This document shows, piece after piece, positions 8,611-15,658 of a stretch of 23,584 nucleotides of DNA (position 1 is its first letter; every line of letters starts with the position of its first letter). The translations under genes and the position numbers were made by a program. Where the stretch lies: the NCBI GenBank assembly GCA_025362915.1, contig JANYEU010000149.1:1-23584 (forward strand), written 5' to 3'. The notes beneath the pieces were generated by a model, which had not been told where the DNA came from, did no database searches, and saw only the letters and a program-made list of their open reading frames with translations. The stretch comes from Chitinophagaceae bacterium (GTDB lineage Bacteria; Bacteroidota; Bacteroidia; Chitinophagales; Chitinophagaceae).

Positions 8611-8647
8611 CTACTTCGTTTATTTGTAGCACATTTAAGCTTTCTAA

Positions 8648-9244
8648 ATGATTCATTTCCGTTGCAATAGTTACAGTTTAAGAATAATTGTCATCTTGAT
8701 AACAGGCATCATCCTGTGCTATAGCTGCGAGAATAGCATTGAAATGGTGAAGTCGTTGGGCGAGCATAAGGCAAGCATTGAGGAAGGAAGGAACATAGAA
8801 AGCATCATGACAAACGGTGGCAAGACTTCTGCAAGATTGACCGCCCCATTAATGATCAGATACCAAACCGATAGTCCTAAGGTAGAATTTCCAAAATCTT
8901 TACATGTCGACTTTTACGATAGTCTTACTACAGTAGAGAGTCAGTTGTACGCCAGTTATGGGAGGTATTTGGAGAATGATAATAAGGTATTTTTGAGCGA
9001 CAGTGTTATTGTTTTTAATAGAAAGAAGGATACACTTTGGTGCAAGGAATTATATTGGGATCAAGCGCTTGGCGTTTATTATACAGATAAGCCAGTGGTT
9101 ATCAGTCAGCAAGTTCCGCGTCAAAAGATATACGGACAAGGCTTGCGGGCCGACCAAAATTTTAAATGGTTTACCCTTAACAAGATTGGAAGGGTTAATA
9201 CGGGCAAACAAAGTTTTATAAATGTGGCGGATAGCACTTATTGA
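8648..9244 (+). CDS. lptC: LPS export ABC transporter periplasmic protein LptC
   Basis: This 198-residue protein starts with a hydrophobic segment (about residues 11-24) ending CYSCENSIEM. Cys27 is a probable lipidation site, as in Bacteroidota LptC lipoproteins. The body has the family pattern: MIRYQTDSPKVEFPKSLHVD, then paired beta strands on the LptA/LptC jellyroll plan (ASYGRYLENDNKVFLSDSVI, KDTLWCKELYWDQ), ending GQGLRADQNFKW. LptC sits at the inner membrane with LptBFG and passes lipopolysaccharide to LptA. The other lpt genes are not in the window. Its TGA stop overlaps the first unit of a heptad repeat array, and murI follows in the same direction. Confidence 0.85.
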   Translation: MIHFRCNSYSLRIIVILITGIILCYSCENSIEMVKSLGEHKASIEEGRNIESIMTNGGKTSARLTAPLMIRYQTDSPKVEFPKSLHVDFYDSLTTVESQLYASYGRYLENDNKVFLSDSVIVFNRKKDTLWCKELYWDQALGVYYTDKPVVISQQVPRQKIYGQGLRADQNFKWFTLNKIGRVNTGKQSFINVADSTY

Positions 9245-9329
9245 GTTATGAGTTATGAAATATGAACGATGAGTTAACCACCATATTTTATATTTTTAAC
9301 TCATAACTCATCATTCATAACTCATAACT
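9243..9329. repeat. Heptad-phased hairpin array B, between lptC and murI
   Basis: The 7-nt units are GAGTTAT, GAGTTAT, GAAATAT, GAACGAT, GAGTTAA, three centre units, then ACTCATA, ACTCATC, ATTCATA, ACTCATA. Arms of about 34 nt (9244-9277 and 9296-9329) pair with about five mismatches. The array starts inside the lptC stop codon and ends 2 nt before the murI ATG, so the folded RNA could sequester the murI translation start or end the lptC message. Confidence 0.7.
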
Positions 9330-9331
9330 AA

Positions 9332-10153
9332 ATGAAGGGTTCCATCGGTGTTTTTGACAGTGGTTATGGCGGGTTGACCGTGCTGAAGGAGATTGTGAAA
9401 CAATTGCCCGAATACAGCTATCTATACCTCGGCGATAATGCACGTGCACCTTATGGATCCCGCAGTTTTGATACGGTTCATCAATATACCTTGCAGTGTG
9501 TGGAATGGTTTTTTAGTCAGGGATGCTCTTTGGTAATTCTTGCCTGCAATACCGCTTCTGCCAAGGCACTGCGCACCATCCAGCAGAAAGATTTACCGTT
9601 GATTGCTCCTTCCAATAGGGTTTTGGGGGTTATACGTCCTACCACAGAAGTTATTGACAATTATACCCACACCAATAAGGTGGGCATTGTAGGCACAACC
9701 GGCACTGTTTCGTCTGGCTCCTACCCTATTGAGATTGCAAAATTTTATCCCGATATTAAAGTCTTTCAGGAGGCATGCCCCATGTGGGTTCCGCTGATAG
9801 AAAACAACGAATACAACAATCCAGGAGCTGATTATTTTGTGCAGCATCACCTCCAAAACCTTTTAAAACAAGATGCAGACATTGACACTCTACTATTAGC
9901 CTGCACCCATTATCCGTTATTGATAGATAAGTTGCGGCAGTTTACTCCTGACCATATAAACATTGTTTCGCAAGGGGAGATAGTGGCCAAAAGCTTGGTG
10001 GAATACCTTAAACGTCATCCAGAAATGGAAGAGAGATGTTTAAAAACTGGGGCTATTGATTTCTATACTACCGACTCCACCACCGATTTCAACAACAAGG
10101 CAACTATTTTCTGGGGAGATAATGTACAATCCAAGTATGCTGATATTAGATAG
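9332..10153 (+). CDS. murI: Glutamate racemase MurI
   Basis: MurI converts L-glutamate to D-glutamate for peptidoglycan precursors in the cytoplasm. The 273-residue length is normal. The N-terminal GVFDSGYGGLTVLKE carries the catalytic-site Asp9-Ser10. The two catalytic cysteines are Cys72 (LACNTASA) and Cys191 (LACTHYPLL). GDNARAPYG at about residues 34-42 is also diagnostic. The start at ATG 9332 immediately precedes the conserved segment. The gene is downstream of lptC on the same strand, separated by an 87-nt hairpin array, so cotranscription is possible but may be interrupted. A small secreted-protein gene converges 11 nt after its stop. Confidence 0.96.
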   Translation: MKGSIGVFDSGYGGLTVLKEIVKQLPEYSYLYLGDNARAPYGSRSFDTVHQYTLQCVEWFFSQGCSLVILACNTASAKALRTIQQKDLPLIAPSNRVLGVIRPTTEVIDNYTHTNKVGIVGTTGTVSSGSYPIEIAKFYPDIKVFQEACPMWVPLIENNEYNNPGADYFVQHHLQNLLKQDADIDTLLLACTHYPLLIDKLRQFTPDHINIVSQGEIVAKSLVEYLKRHPEMEERCLKTGAIDFYTTDSTTDFNNKATIFWGDNVQSKYADIR

Positions 10154-10164
10154 AAGTTTCACTT

Positions 10165-10434
10165 TTAGTTCTTTCCTGTTCCTTTCCCTTCCATTTTATC
10201 TACATATTCCACACTTCCCAAACGTATTTTTAAAGGTATCTTGGTCGATTTTTCTACTTGTATTTCCCTCTTGCACATAAACCCCAGTTTACTGCTATAA
10301 TAGTTTTCTGGTACCAAACGCAATGGTTGCAACCGTAAGCTATCTATTGTTTGTTGGCTGGCTCGAACAAGTCGCTGTGCATTTGCAACCGTTCCAAGAA
10401 ATGTAATCATTATCGCCAACAAAATATATTTCAT
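10165..10434 (-). CDS. Small secreted protein of unknown function (89 aa)
   Basis: I chose the ATG at 10434 because it begins a good signal peptide (MKYILLAIMITFLGTVANAQ); an upstream start at 10506 would add a non-signal extension. The mature part is about 69 residues and contains LRLVPENYYSSKLGFMCKRE, then a basic, strand-like segment (STKIPLKIRLGSVEYVDKME) and a charged GKGTGKN tail. Small proteins with the NYY..LGF.CKKE pattern and a closing EYV..MEGK are, to my memory, frequent in Bacteroidota with no known role. It converges with murI and is divergent from the first pterin-synthase gene, with 157 nt between starts. Confidence 0.7.
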   Translation of the reverse strand: MKYILLAIMITFLGTVANAQRLVRASQQTIDSLRLQPLRLVPENYYSSKLGFMCKREIQVEKSTKIPLKIRLGSVEYVDKMEGKGTGKN

Positions 10435-10561
10435 GCCTTCTTTCCTTATTACTACAAATATACATGGCTTCTTTTGCAGTAAAAGAATATCTATTTCAGG
10501 AAACATACACTATAAGAATCCAATAACATTCTTTATCGCTATGCCAAGAAAAGCTATCCAT

Positions 10562-10569
10562 TACCTTTG
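10562..10569 (+). promoter_or_regulatory. Candidate -7 box TACCTTTG before the first pterin synthase
   Basis: This is a perfect TAnnTTTG match 22 nt before the ATG at 10592. No TTG at usual -33 spacing is visible. It supports the 10592 start over the longer open frame from 10433. Confidence 0.45.
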
Positions 10570-10591
10570 CGCCAAATTTGAACGATACGAA

Positions 10592-11002
10592 ATGGTGTAT
10601 TTAACAAGGTTGGAACATTTTAATGCAGCGCATAAACTATACAACCCTAACTGGAGCAGAGAGAGAAACGATGAGGTATTTGGCGTTTGTGCCAATGAGA
10701 ACTGGCATGGGCATAACTTTGATTTGTTTGTGACTGTAAAAGGAACACCAGACCCCGACACTGGTTTTTTGATGGATGTAAAACAACTAAGCAAGATTAT
10801 ACAGGCGCAGGTTATCAAGAAACTGGATCATAAGAACTTAAACTTGGATGTGGATTTCTTACATGGAAAGATGTGCAGTACCGAGAATCTGGCAATGGGA
10901 ATCTGGAACGAACTAGCCCCGCATATTCCACCCATTGTACAACTACACTGCATAAAACTCTATGAAACACAAAGGATTTATGTAGAATACTTTGGCGAAT
11001 AA
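10592..11002 (+). CDS. 6-pyruvoyl-tetrahydropterin synthase/QueD family protein, paralogue 1
   Basis: This 136-residue protein has all the family residues. The zinc ligands are His14 (HFNAAH), His39 and His41 (HGH), and Cys33 is the catalytic cysteine (CANENWHGH, a C-x5-HGH spacing). The Asp79-His80 pair lies in LDHKNLNLD, and Glu125 near the C-terminus (YETQRIYVEYFGE) contacts the pterin. The C-x5-HGHN spacing and the DHKNL block resemble animal-type PTPS, which forms 6-pyruvoyl-tetrahydropterin from dihydroneopterin triphosphate. Typical QueD of queuosine synthesis has a shorter C-to-HGH spacing. The start at 10592 removes an unrelated 53-residue extension. A paralogue lies 433 nt downstream and folE follows that one, which supports a pterin role. 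Confidence 0.85.
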   Translation: MVYLTRLEHFNAAHKLYNPNWSRERNDEVFGVCANENWHGHNFDLFVTVKGTPDPDTGFLMDVKQLSKIIQAQVIKKLDHKNLNLDVDFLHGKMCSTENLAMGIWNELAPHIPPIVQLHCIKLYETQRIYVEYFGE

Positions 11003-11435
11003 GGTGTAAAGGCTAACCACAAGGAACATAAAGGGTTTTCACAAAGAACAAATGGAAAAGTAGTTGTTGAAATAAGAAAATGTTTATTTTTTTATTCTAT
11101 CTAATTAAACAAATAAAGGGCTTCATCGGTTTATATATTTAGTGACAAGGATTTAAGAAAAGATTTTAATACTGGTTCGAAAACACTTTCTACTTTCGTG
11201 TCGCCGTTTGAAGCATTATTACTAATTATTTCGCTCTTTATAATTTGAATAGCCACTTGGTAAACACACTTTTTACACAGTGCTAGACAGTTAGTAATCG
11301 TTGGTTTCTTGATTTTTACAGTATGATTTTGTCTTCTTTTGTTTGTTATAACACTTAGGAAGTGATATGAATCGCTTACACAGAATTTAACGGCTGTAAG
11401 TAGAATGGGAAACAGACGATATAGTTTTATTTATT
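11003..11435. other. Intergenic region between the pterin synthase paralogues
   Basis: About 430 nt are AT-rich without a convincing gene. The first 50 nt hold ACCACAAGGAACATAAAGG followed by TTTTCACAAAGAAC, which resembles a dispersed intergenic repeat I have seen in several phyla. Near its end CTTACA (11375-11380) and TGTAAG (11395-11400) form a weak 6-bp stem. TAGTTTTA, just before the next gene, is one mismatch from a -7 box. Confidence 0.5.
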
Positions 11436-11846
11436 ATGAACAAAGTAGCCGTTTTTAGAAAAGAACATTTCAATGCAGCACATCGCCTGCACAATCCTGC
11501 ATTGAGCGATGAGGATAATGAAATGATCTTTGGTAAATGCAATAACAAAAACTATCATGGTCATAATTACGATTTGATAGTAAAGGTTACCGGCATTCCC
11601 AATCCAAAAACGGGTTATGTGATAGACTTGAAAATACTTAGTGATTTAATTAACGTTGAAATATTAAATCGCTTTGACCACAAGAACCTTAATCTTGATA
11701 CAAAAGAATTTGAAACACTAAACCCCACGGCAGAAAACATTGTAATTGTGATTTACAATTTGCTACGGGCTAAAATTGACAGCACATTAGATTTAAAAAT
11801 TAGACTTTATGAAACAGAACGGAATTTTGTCGAATATCCATCTTAA
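11436..11846 (+). CDS. 6-pyruvoyl-tetrahydropterin synthase/QueD family protein, paralogue 2
   Basis: This protein is also 136 residues and clearly related to the gene at 10592. Zinc ligands are His16, His41 and His43, the catalytic cysteine is Cys35 (CNNKNYHGHNYD), the Asp81-His82 pair lies in FDHKNLNLD, and Glu126 lies in YETERNFVEY. HGHNYD is closer to the animal PTPS signature than paralogue 1. The 3' end overlaps the longest reading of folE by 38 nt, so translational coupling of the two is likely. FolE makes dihydroneopterin triphosphate, the substrate of this enzyme, which fits a tetrahydropterin or related pterin pathway. A queuosine-precursor role cannot be excluded without testing. 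Confidence 0.87.
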   Translation: MNKVAVFRKEHFNAAHRLHNPALSDEDNEMIFGKCNNKNYHGHNYDLIVKVTGIPNPKTGYVIDLKILSDLINVEILNRFDHKNLNLDTKEFETLNPTAENIVIVIYNLLRAKIDSTLDLKIRLYETERNFVEYPS

Positions 11847-12537
11847 CGAAAACAATAAGTTGGTTTTAACCGATACTGATAGCATGATAGATGAAATAGG
11901 CGACAACCATATACTTACTTCCGTGGATACTCCATTGAGAAATGATGCCTTTGAATTGAGCGATGAGGAGAAGATGGCTACAATAGAACAGCACTTTAAA
12001 GCCATCATGGATACTTTGGGATTAGACCTTACGGATGATAGCCTGAAAGGTACTCCTCGCCGTGTGGCCAAAATGTATGTAAAGGAGATATTCAGCGGCT
12101 TGAACCCTGCTAATATGCCCAAGATTGCCCTGTTTGAAAATAAATACAAGTACAACGAGATGCTGGTAGAAAAGAATATCTCTTTCTATAGTAATTGTGA
12201 GCATCACTTTGTACCAATCATGGGTAAGGCGCACATTGCCTATATCAGCAATGGCCAGGTGATTGGATTAAGTAAGCTAAACCGTATTGTAGAATATTTT
12301 GCAAAACGTCCTCAGGTGCAAGAAAGACTCACCATGCAGATTGGCAAAAAACTGCAAGAAATATTAGGCACAGATGATGTTGCGATATTGATAGATGCCA
12401 AGCATTTGTGTGTATCGAGCAGAGGTGTAAAAGATGATACTAGCAGCACGATAACCGCTTTTTACGAAGGGGCTTTCAAGGAAGAAAAAACCAAGAATGA
12501 GTTCTTGAAATATTTGGAATTGAACACCAATTTTTAG
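11809..12537 (+). CDS. folE: GTP cyclohydrolase I FolE
   Basis: FolE converts GTP to 7,8-dihydroneopterin triphosphate, the first step of folate and pterin synthesis. The zinc-binding residues are Cys130 and His133 in SNCEHHFVPIMG and Cys201 in HLCVSSRGVKD. GTPRRVAKMYVKE and IGLSKLNRIVEYFAKRPQVQ are strong family blocks. The longest reading starts at 11809 inside the preceding pterin-synthase gene and gives 242 residues. The ATG at 11884 (MIDEIGDNHIL) gives 217 residues and matches the length of related Bacteroidota proteins better; no ribosome-binding site decides between them. The stop codon is at the first unit of a palindromic heptad array shared with the convergent fabH. Confidence 0.95.
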   Translation: MKQNGILSNIHLNENNKLVLTDTDSMIDEIGDNHILTSVDTPLRNDAFELSDEEKMATIEQHFKAIMDTLGLDLTDDSLKGTPRRVAKMYVKEIFSGLNPANMPKIALFENKYKYNEMLVEKNISFYSNCEHHFVPIMGKAHIAYISNGQVIGLSKLNRIVEYFAKRPQVQERLTMQIGKKLQEILGTDDVAILIDAKHLCVSSRGVKDDTSSTITAFYEGAFKEEKTKNEFLKYLELNTNF

Positions 12538-12597
12538 TTATGAATTATGAGTTATGAGTTATGAGTTATGAGTACTCATAACTCATAACTCATAACT
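12535..12597. repeat. Heptad-phased hairpin array C, between folE and fabH
   Basis: From the folE stop codon the units are TAGTTAT, GAATTAT, three copies of GAGTTAT, GAGTACT, then three copies of CATAACT. The segment 12550-12597 is a perfect palindrome with 24-nt arms and no loop. It ends 2 nt before the stop codon of convergent fabH. It probably acts as a shared terminator and is the most regular member of the family. Confidence 0.75.
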
Positions 12598-12599
12598 TC

Positions 12600-13589
12600 T
12601 TAAAATCCCCACTTCACCAGTGTAGCTCCCCATGTAAAGCCTCCACCAAAAGCAGCCAGTACTATATTATCTCCCTTATTTAGTTTGTCTTGCCAGTCCC
12701 ACAAACAAAGAGGAATGGTAGCAGCCGTTGTATTTCCGTAGCGGTCTATGTTTATCATAACTTTTTCTATCGGCATACCAACCCTTTTTGCAGTGGCATC
12801 AATTATTCGTAGGTTAGCCTGATGTGGCACCAACCAAGCTATATCTTCACCTGTAAGATTATTTCTTTCAAGCAATTCTGCACTTACGTCTGCCATTCCG
12901 GTTACTGCATACTTAAATACAGTCTTACCTTCCTGGTGCATAAAATGATCCTTGGCAAGCACTGTTTCTACGGTAGATGGTCTTAACGAACCTCCTCCTT
13001 TTATGTATAAATAATCTTTACCAATACCATCACTTTTCAGAATGCTATCCTGAACGCCATAACCATCTGTATTTGGCTCCAACAAAACAGCCGCAGCCCC
13101 ATCACCAAATATGATACAGCTATTACGTTCGGTATAGTCTATGATGCTACTCATTTTATCTGCACCTATCACCACCACTTTTTTATAACGCCCGCTTTCT
13201 ATATAGCTTGCACCAGTGGTAAGCGCAAACAAGAAACCACTACAGGCAGCACTAAGGTCGTAACCAAAGGCGTTGGTCATCCCCACTTTATGAGAAATGA
13301 TATTGGCAGTGGAAGGGAAAAACATATCCGGCGTAACGGTGGCACAGATAACACAATCTATCTCAAGTGGGCCTATCCCTCTTTTACTAAGTAAATCCAA
13401 TACTGCTGGTGTACCCAAATCGCTGGTGGCCGAACCTGGCTCCCTCAATATCCTTCTTTCAGAGATACCTGTTCTGGTACGTATCCACTCATCGTTGGTA
13501 TCTACCATTTTCTCCAAATCAAAATTGGTCAACCTTGTCTCAGGAACATATCCACCAACGGCGGTAATAGCGGCAGTAATTTTACTCAT
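12600..13589 (-). CDS. fabH: 3-oxoacyl-ACP synthase III (FabH)
   Basis: FabH starts type II fatty-acid synthesis by condensing acyl-CoA with malonyl-ACP. The 329-residue length is normal. The catalytic triad is complete: Cys116 (DLSAACSGFLFAL), His256 (WLVPHQANLRII) and Asn286 (RYGNTTAA). The N-terminal NDEWIRTRTGISERR and the C-terminal GGGFTWGATLVKWGF are also typical. Bacteroidota often have several FabH-like proteins, so a role in branched-chain priming or a specialised pathway is possible. It stands alone, convergent with folE, with a candidate promoter (TTTG, N21, TACTTTTA) upstream. The usual neighbours plsX and rpmF are not next to it. Confidence 0.95.
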   Translation of the reverse strand: MSKITAAITAVGGYVPETRLTNFDLEKMVDTNDEWIRTRTGISERRILREPGSATSDLGTPAVLDLLSKRGIGPLEIDCVICATVTPDMFFPSTANIISHKVGMTNAFGYDLSAACSGFLFALTTGASYIESGRYKKVVVIGADKMSSIIDYTERNSCIIFGDGAAAVLLEPNTDGYGVQDSILKSDGIGKDYLYIKGGGSLRPSTVETVLAKDHFMHQEGKTVFKYAVTGMADVSAELLERNNLTGEDIAWLVPHQANLRIIDATAKRVGMPIEKVMINIDRYGNTTAATIPLCLWDWQDKLNKGDNIVLAAFGGGFTWGATLVKWGF

Positions 13590-13630
13590 GTAGCATCTCT
13601 ATTTAATATAAATCCCCATGGGGAGGGGCG

Positions 13631-13663
13631 TAAAAGTAAAAGTTTTATGCCATAGAGCGCAAA
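13631..13663 (-). promoter_or_regulatory. fabH: Candidate fabH promoter
   Basis: On the minus strand TTTG (13663-13660) is followed after 21 nt by TACTTTTA (13638-13631), one mismatch from TAnnTTTG. The resulting leader would contain the CCCCATGGGG palindrome at 13614-13623, 25 nt upstream of the fabH ATG. Confidence 0.4.
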
Positions 13664-13776
13664 TTGTTATTCCCACAATACCGGCTTTAATGTAGATAAT
13701 TAACAAGAGTTACTGAAATGGGAATGGCAAGAGGTATTGTTTGGAATGCTGAATACGTAGCTCCACTATTGGGATT

Positions 13777-13792
13777 TAGCGATACATCGCTA
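13777..13792. repeat. Short hairpin TAGCGAT-AC-ATCGCTA
   Basis: A perfect 7-bp inverted repeat with a 2-nt spacer lies in the non-coding stretch after the broken lipoprotein gene. It could be a REP-like remnant. No second copy is in the window. The surrounding 13590-13849 stretch has no convincing gene. Confidence 0.4.
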
Positions 13793-13849
13793 CGGTAAAC
13801 AATCTTTAAAAGGTTGTTCACCGTTTGTTGTTTGTATCGGCGGCTTTGT

Positions 13850-14272
13850 TTACTTTCTGAAAAACTCAAATCTATTGCCTTCTGCTGCTTCACCAACCCA
13901 TCCAAAAAGACTTGTCCATGGTGATTTTATCTCTAAAATACCACTACCATTTATTAATATAAACGTACCAGAGTTACATTCATAATTATTCCTTTTCTTA
14001 AAAATTAATTCTATCGAATAATGATCATATTCTTGTTTCTTCTTTATGTACCATATTCCTTTACCGTCAAATAACTCACTTGAATCATCTTCAATAAATA
14101 CTTTTGCAGGCAAGTTTCTAGCAGTAAAAGTGCTATCACCGTATAAAGTTATTGATGCACCGTTATTAGATACCCAACAACCTTGTAAGTCTTCTTTTTT
14201 GGGTTTTTCTCCACAGCTTTATATCATAAGTACACTTAAGATGAATATAGTTGAAGCTAATAATCTTTTCAT
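13850..14272 (-). pseudogene. Small lipoprotein gene with an in-frame TAA in the signal peptide
   Basis: From ATG 14272 the minus strand reads MKRLLASTIFILSVLMI, then TAA (14221-14219), then SCGEKPKKEDLQGCWVSNNG and onwards to a stop at 13850, 140 codons in all. The interrupted part is a lipoprotein signal with the lipobox cysteine directly after SC. Downstream it remains a coherent protein (for example ELFDGKGIWYIKKKQEYDHY, then LINGSGILEIKSPWTSLFG). The LQGCWVS opening and GDSTF resemble small lipocalin-like lipoproteins in which LxGxW begins the domain. The single nonsense codon would prevent export unless it is suppressed. The alternative is a sequencing error. A TTG restart at 14113 would leave the protein without any export signal. 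Confidence 0.65.
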
Positions 14273-14832
14273 TTTTCATTTTTTTGTATTATCCTCCATC
14301 CATCACTCTTACTAACAAACTCCTAATTTTTTTCAATGCGATTTGTCTTCCACAAATAAATACCATCCTTTCCATCCTTCTCCAAACTATTTTTCTTATA
14401 AATGAAAAGTATTCAATTCTTTTCCCTCATTCCATCACTATATTCGTACTCTTAAATAAAACTATTCATTTCACGGCTGTTAAAAGTCACCCATTCGCTT
14501 CTCTTTTGGTTATCCAACCGCTACTTACCGTACTAAATGGGACTTTTAGCGGCTTACCCGGATACAAAAACAGCTTCTTTCTATTATTTTATCATCTGCC
14601 GCAGCTTCTGAACGAGATGCCGCAGGAGCTGCGGCAGATGATAAAATGATAGAAAGAAGCAAAAAATAGTTAGGTTCTCGATTACTCAGAGACAAAAAAA
14701 TCGGATTCCGGCAAAAAAGGTTCAGCGAGGTAAGGTTATACGGTGCTAATAGCCAATGCAATTATCTTTAAACAGTTGAATTAATCTTTATCAAGACAGG
14801 CACTTATTTTTTCACGGTTAATACGAAGTGAT
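14273..14832. other. Long intergenic region, mostly unassigned
   Basis: About 560 nt upstream of the gene at 14833. The first 250 nt are low-complexity and pyrimidine-rich on the plus strand. CCGCTA (14518-14523) and TAGCGG (14547-14552) form a weak stem, followed by the large hairpin at 14573-14660. I see no protein gene; the open frames here have skewed composition and pass through the hairpin. Confidence 0.55.
14573..14660. repeat. 34-bp hairpin with a competing internal hairpin
   Basis: The left arm (14573-14606, GCTTCTTTCTAT through GCCGCAGCT) pairs with the right arm (14627-14660) over 34 nt with a single T-G pair, leaving a 20-nt loop. The loop itself contains a second copy of TGCCGCAG (14618-14625), which can instead pair with CTGCGGCA (14629-14636) around the 3-nt loop GAG. 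The two folds exclude each other. It could be a dispersed REP/MITE-like unit, a terminator or attenuator, or part of a structured RNA. Confidence 0.65.
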
Positions 14833-15519
14833 ATGAAACATAAGTATTATTTGCCAGACGGGGACGACCCACGCGCCACTTGGTTGAGTACTTTGGCCAC
14901 CGGAGTAGGTGCCTTGCCAGCCGCATGGAACATTCTCCCTGCCCAGATAACCTCTTTGCATAATGATGCAAATGCCTTTAAATATGATCTTTTGATGATA
15001 GAGGCTGCTGCAAAGTTTGACAAGGGTTGTACGGCAAACAAGAATGAACTGCGCGATGGGCCAGTGGCTACTGCGGTATTGGCTTTTCCTGCGTTTACGC
15101 CACCACCCGGTGCGCCAATACCTGTGCAGCCGGGCATTTTTGTGAGGGTAGCACTTTTTGTGGCTCAACTCAAAAAAAATGACTTGTGCACAGAAGCCAT
15201 CCAAATTGCGCTAGGCATTCAGGGAGAAGAGATTGTTATCGATTTTACTACGATGCAACCCACGCTGACGCTGCATCATGAAGGTGGTCACATACATATA
15301 AGCTATGTACGCACCCACGCAGATGGCATCTATTTGTTTGGCGAAAGAGGCACAGAAACTGAGTTTACGCTATTGGCAACCATTACCAAGACCACCTTTA
15401 ACGATACCCGCCCCAACCTAATAGTTGGGCAAGCCGAAAACAGGCGTTACCGGGCATTTTTTATGGTAGGCGATGTGATGGTGGGAATAGAAAGCGCAGT
15501 GTTTAGCATCAATTGTTAG
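14833..15519 (+). CDS. Cytosolic protein of unknown function with a possible fibronectin-III-like tail (228 aa)
   Basis: There is no signal peptide or membrane segment. The N-terminal part (about residues 1-130) is helical and starts KYYLPDGDDPRATWLSTLAT. It includes NKNELRDGPVATAVLAFPAF and a proline-rich FTPPPGAPIPVQPGIF. About 85 C-terminal residues (PTLTLHHEGGHIHISYVRTH onward) look like a beta sandwich with the alternating pattern of Fn3 domains, ending in a YRAFFMV...VGIESAVFSI strand pair. I recall similar two-part proteins as common in Bacteroidota with no known function; this is recall, not a search. It has an intrinsic terminator inside a heptad array, and a large hairpin lies 172 nt upstream of its start. 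Confidence 0.75.
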   Translation: MKHKYYLPDGDDPRATWLSTLATGVGALPAAWNILPAQITSLHNDANAFKYDLLMIEAAAKFDKGCTANKNELRDGPVATAVLAFPAFTPPPGAPIPVQPGIFVRVALFVAQLKKNDLCTEAIQIALGIQGEEIVIDFTTMQPTLTLHHEGGHIHISYVRTHADGIYLFGERGTETEFTLLATITKTTFNDTRPNLIVGQAENRRYRAFFMVGDVMVGIESAVFSINC

Positions 15520-15655
15520 TTGTTAGTGGTTAGATATTAGTTATTAGATAAGAGATTTTAGATATTTATGACTGATGTTTGGAAGCGGGTATCCTGAAAG
15601 GGATGCCCGCTTTTTTTATATCTTACACTAACAACTAACCACTGGTAACTAAAAA
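15515..15655. repeat. Heptad-phased array F surrounding a terminator
   Basis: Starting inside the stop codon of the upstream gene, the units are GTTAGTT, GTTAGTG, GTTAGAT, ATTAGTT, ATTAGAT and further degenerate heptads to about 15577. After the terminator the complementary phase follows: TAACAAC, TAACCAC, TGGTAAC, TAAAAAC, up to 4 nt before the stop codon of the convergent gene. The outer arms can pair and bring the two gene ends together around the inner terminator. Confidence 0.6.
15583..15617 (+). terminator. Rho-independent terminator
   Basis: AAGCGGGTATCC (15583-15594) pairs with the 12 nt at 15601-15612 (GGATGCCCGCTT) with one G-T pair and a 6-nt loop, followed by further T's to 15617. 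It lies 64 nt after the stop of the 14833 gene. The opposite strand has only a short T-run, so it mainly serves the plus strand. Confidence 0.85.
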
Positions 15656-15658
15656 CTA

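Larger units (their letters stand above)
8096..8647. other. Long intergenic region, no gene recognised
   Basis: About 550 nt lie between the broken metallopeptidase and lptC. Apart from the possible terminator at its start and the palindrome at 8591-8610, I see no coding sequence. The only longer open frame (minus strand, 8245-8505) is basic and compositionally unlike the neighbouring genes. Confidence 0.6.

Noticed and set aside
10433..10591. N-terminal extension of the first pterin synthase
   Set aside because: The 53 extra residues have no counterpart in the family, and a -7 promoter box lies inside them.
13687..13905. Open frame of 72 codons on the minus strand overlapping the broken lipoprotein gene
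   Set aside because: It overlaps a more convincing protein in another frame and crosses a short hairpin. The tail FQTIPLAIPISVTLVNYLH looked faintly familiar, but I cannot support a gene.
14251..14649. Open frame of 132 codons on the plus strand, rich in Phe/Ile/Leu
   Set aside because: It starts inside the lipoprotein signal region on the other strand and ends in the large hairpin. The hydrophobicity comes from T-rich DNA rather than regular membrane segments.
11359..14837. 13-nt identity GAAGTGATATGAA at 11359-11371 and 14825-14837
   Set aside because: It is too short to be meaningful. In one place it spans a start codon and in the other a 7-codon frame; I treat it as chance.
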